Translations under genes and position numbers: made by a program | Part shown: piece by piece, positions 4,750-5,315 of the stretch | Layout of the letters: every line of letters begins with the position of its first letter | Position numbering within the stretch: position 1 is the stretch's first letter | DNA from: Bacillota bacterium | Lineage (GTDB): Bacteria > Bacillota > Clostridia > Peptostreptococcales > Anaerovoracaceae | Reading direction: 5' to 3' | Length of the DNA stretch: 5,315 nt | Assembly: GCA_021443825.1 (NCBI GenBank) | Contig: JABUTE010000239.1 | Coordinates: 1-5,315 of the forward strand | Notes under the pieces: model-generated | Database searches by the model: none | The model's input: only the letters and a program-made list of their open reading frames with translations | What the model was told of the DNA's origin: nothing

Positions 4750-5315
4750 ATGGCAAATATCAGCGACAGACAGCGGAATCATTTCATGCTTAAGGGGCCT
4801 CTGTCCAAACGAGGCTATGACTGGTGGTGGCATTCATTTACTGCGGAGGATGCCGAAACCGGTGAAGAGCAGCCCTTCTTCATCGAATACTTCACCTGCA
4901 ATCCCGGGCTGGCGGAGGATGAACCGGTTCTGGGACAGCACCCTGACCGTAAGATCGACGGCAAGAAGCCCTCTTATCTTATGGTGAAGTGCGGCTGGTG
5001 GGGCAAAGAAGCTGCCCAGCTTCACCGATTCTACCCATGGAAGGAGGTAACGCTTCCTTATGATACAGACCTGGATCTGTCGGCGCCGGAGTGCTCCTGC
5101 TCCGAAACCCGTATGACCGGCAAGGTCTGCATCACCACCGAGGAGGCGAAGGCTCATCCTGAGTGGATGAGTGATGCCGGCTCTATGGAGTGGGATCTGA
5201 CCATCGATAAGCAGGTGGCATTCCACGTCGGCTACGGCGCCTCAAAGTTCTTCCGGAAGCTGAATGCCTTCGAGATGTTCTGGCATGCCGAAGGCATGAA
5301 GAGTAAATTCTCCGG
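4750..5315 (+). CDS. Uncharacterised protein, tentatively tocopherol-cyclase/AttH-CrtC-like (3' end outside window)
   Basis: The frame is open from ATG 4750 to the window edge, giving 188 codons of an incomplete gene. AAGGAG (4737-4742) sits seven bases before the ATG. There is no signal peptide or membrane helix in the visible part. It is rich in Trp and aromatics: GYDWWWHSF (22-30), CGWWGKE (81-87), FYPW (94-97) and FEMFWHAEGMK (174-184). The run from YDWWW through PFFIEYFTCNP (42-52) resembles the entry of tocopherol-cyclase family proteins (FEGWYFK, then an aromatic strand and NP) and the DWWYF motif of AttH/CrtC hydroxylating or hydratase barrels. Both are lipocalin-like folds that hold hydrophobic isoprenoid ligands. 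The match is by eye and weak. CSCS (115-118) places two Cys close together, and further Cys are at 49, 81 and 127. As third gene of the cassette it probably acts on or binds the same hydrophobic substrate as the two oxidoreductases, though this is inference. That it is a real gene is much surer than its family. Confidence 0.8.
   Translation, partial: MANISDRQRNHFMLKGPLSKRGYDWWWHSFTAEDAETGEEQPFFIEYFTCNPGLAEDEPVLGQHPDRKIDGKKPSYLMVKCGWWGKEAAQLHRFYPWKEVTLPYDTDLDLSAPECSCSETRMTGKVCITTEEAKAHPEWMSDAGSMEWDLTIDKQVAFHVGYGASKFFRKLNAFEMFWHAEGMKSKFS

Noticed and set aside
4834..5226. 130-codon frame on the minus strand opposite the third cassette gene
   Set aside because: The + strand frame has a perfect ribosome-binding site, operon spacing and a protein-like aromatic pattern; the minus frame is its antisense shadow.

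Overview
The window joins two stretches of different character. The left part (about 1-1522) holds the tail of an unidentified gene and a complete FadL-type outer-membrane beta-barrel gene. The right part (1821-5315) holds three tightly spaced genes on the same strand: a large FMN/4Fe-4S/FAD ene-reductase of the Old Yellow Enzyme / 2,4-dienoyl-CoA reductase type, a short-chain dehydrogenase/reductase (SDR), and the first 188 codons of a protein with weak resemblance to the tocopherol-cyclase / AttH-CrtC lipocalin-like group. No RNA genes, CRISPR arrays, insertion sequences or integrases were seen.

The FadL-type protein has a signal peptide and a barrel architecture, so the host should have an outer membrane. 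The three right-hand proteins, however, read like those of anaerobic gut Clostridia, and their DNA is visibly more G+C-rich than the fadL-like gene (37 of 60 bases in 2401-2460 against 30 of 60 in 601-660 and 27 of 60 in 901-960). I infer a diderm anaerobe, for example a Synergistetes or Negativicutes member, that may have acquired the right-hand cassette from a Clostridia-like donor. Neither the host taxon nor the transfer is proven by this window.

The two parts are separated by a non-coding gap (1523-1820) that is richer in A+T and holds several inverted repeats. These include a perfect TATAAT flanked by 7-bp inverted arms, and a 9-bp inverted repeat whose right arm runs into the Shine-Dalgarno of the ene-reductase gene. 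These are the best candidates for control of the cassette. No regulator gene is visible.

How the genes may work together (inference): the ene-reductase would saturate an activated C=C bond next to a carbonyl, the SDR would reduce or oxidise a carbonyl/hydroxyl on the same scaffold, and the third protein could bind or isomerise a hydrophobic ligand. This matches the logic of known anaerobic pathways for steroids, bile acids or isoflavones, where an OYE-type reductase and an SDR act in succession. The substrate is unknown. The FadL-type channel could import hydrophobic compounds, but there is no direct evidence that it belongs to the same pathway.
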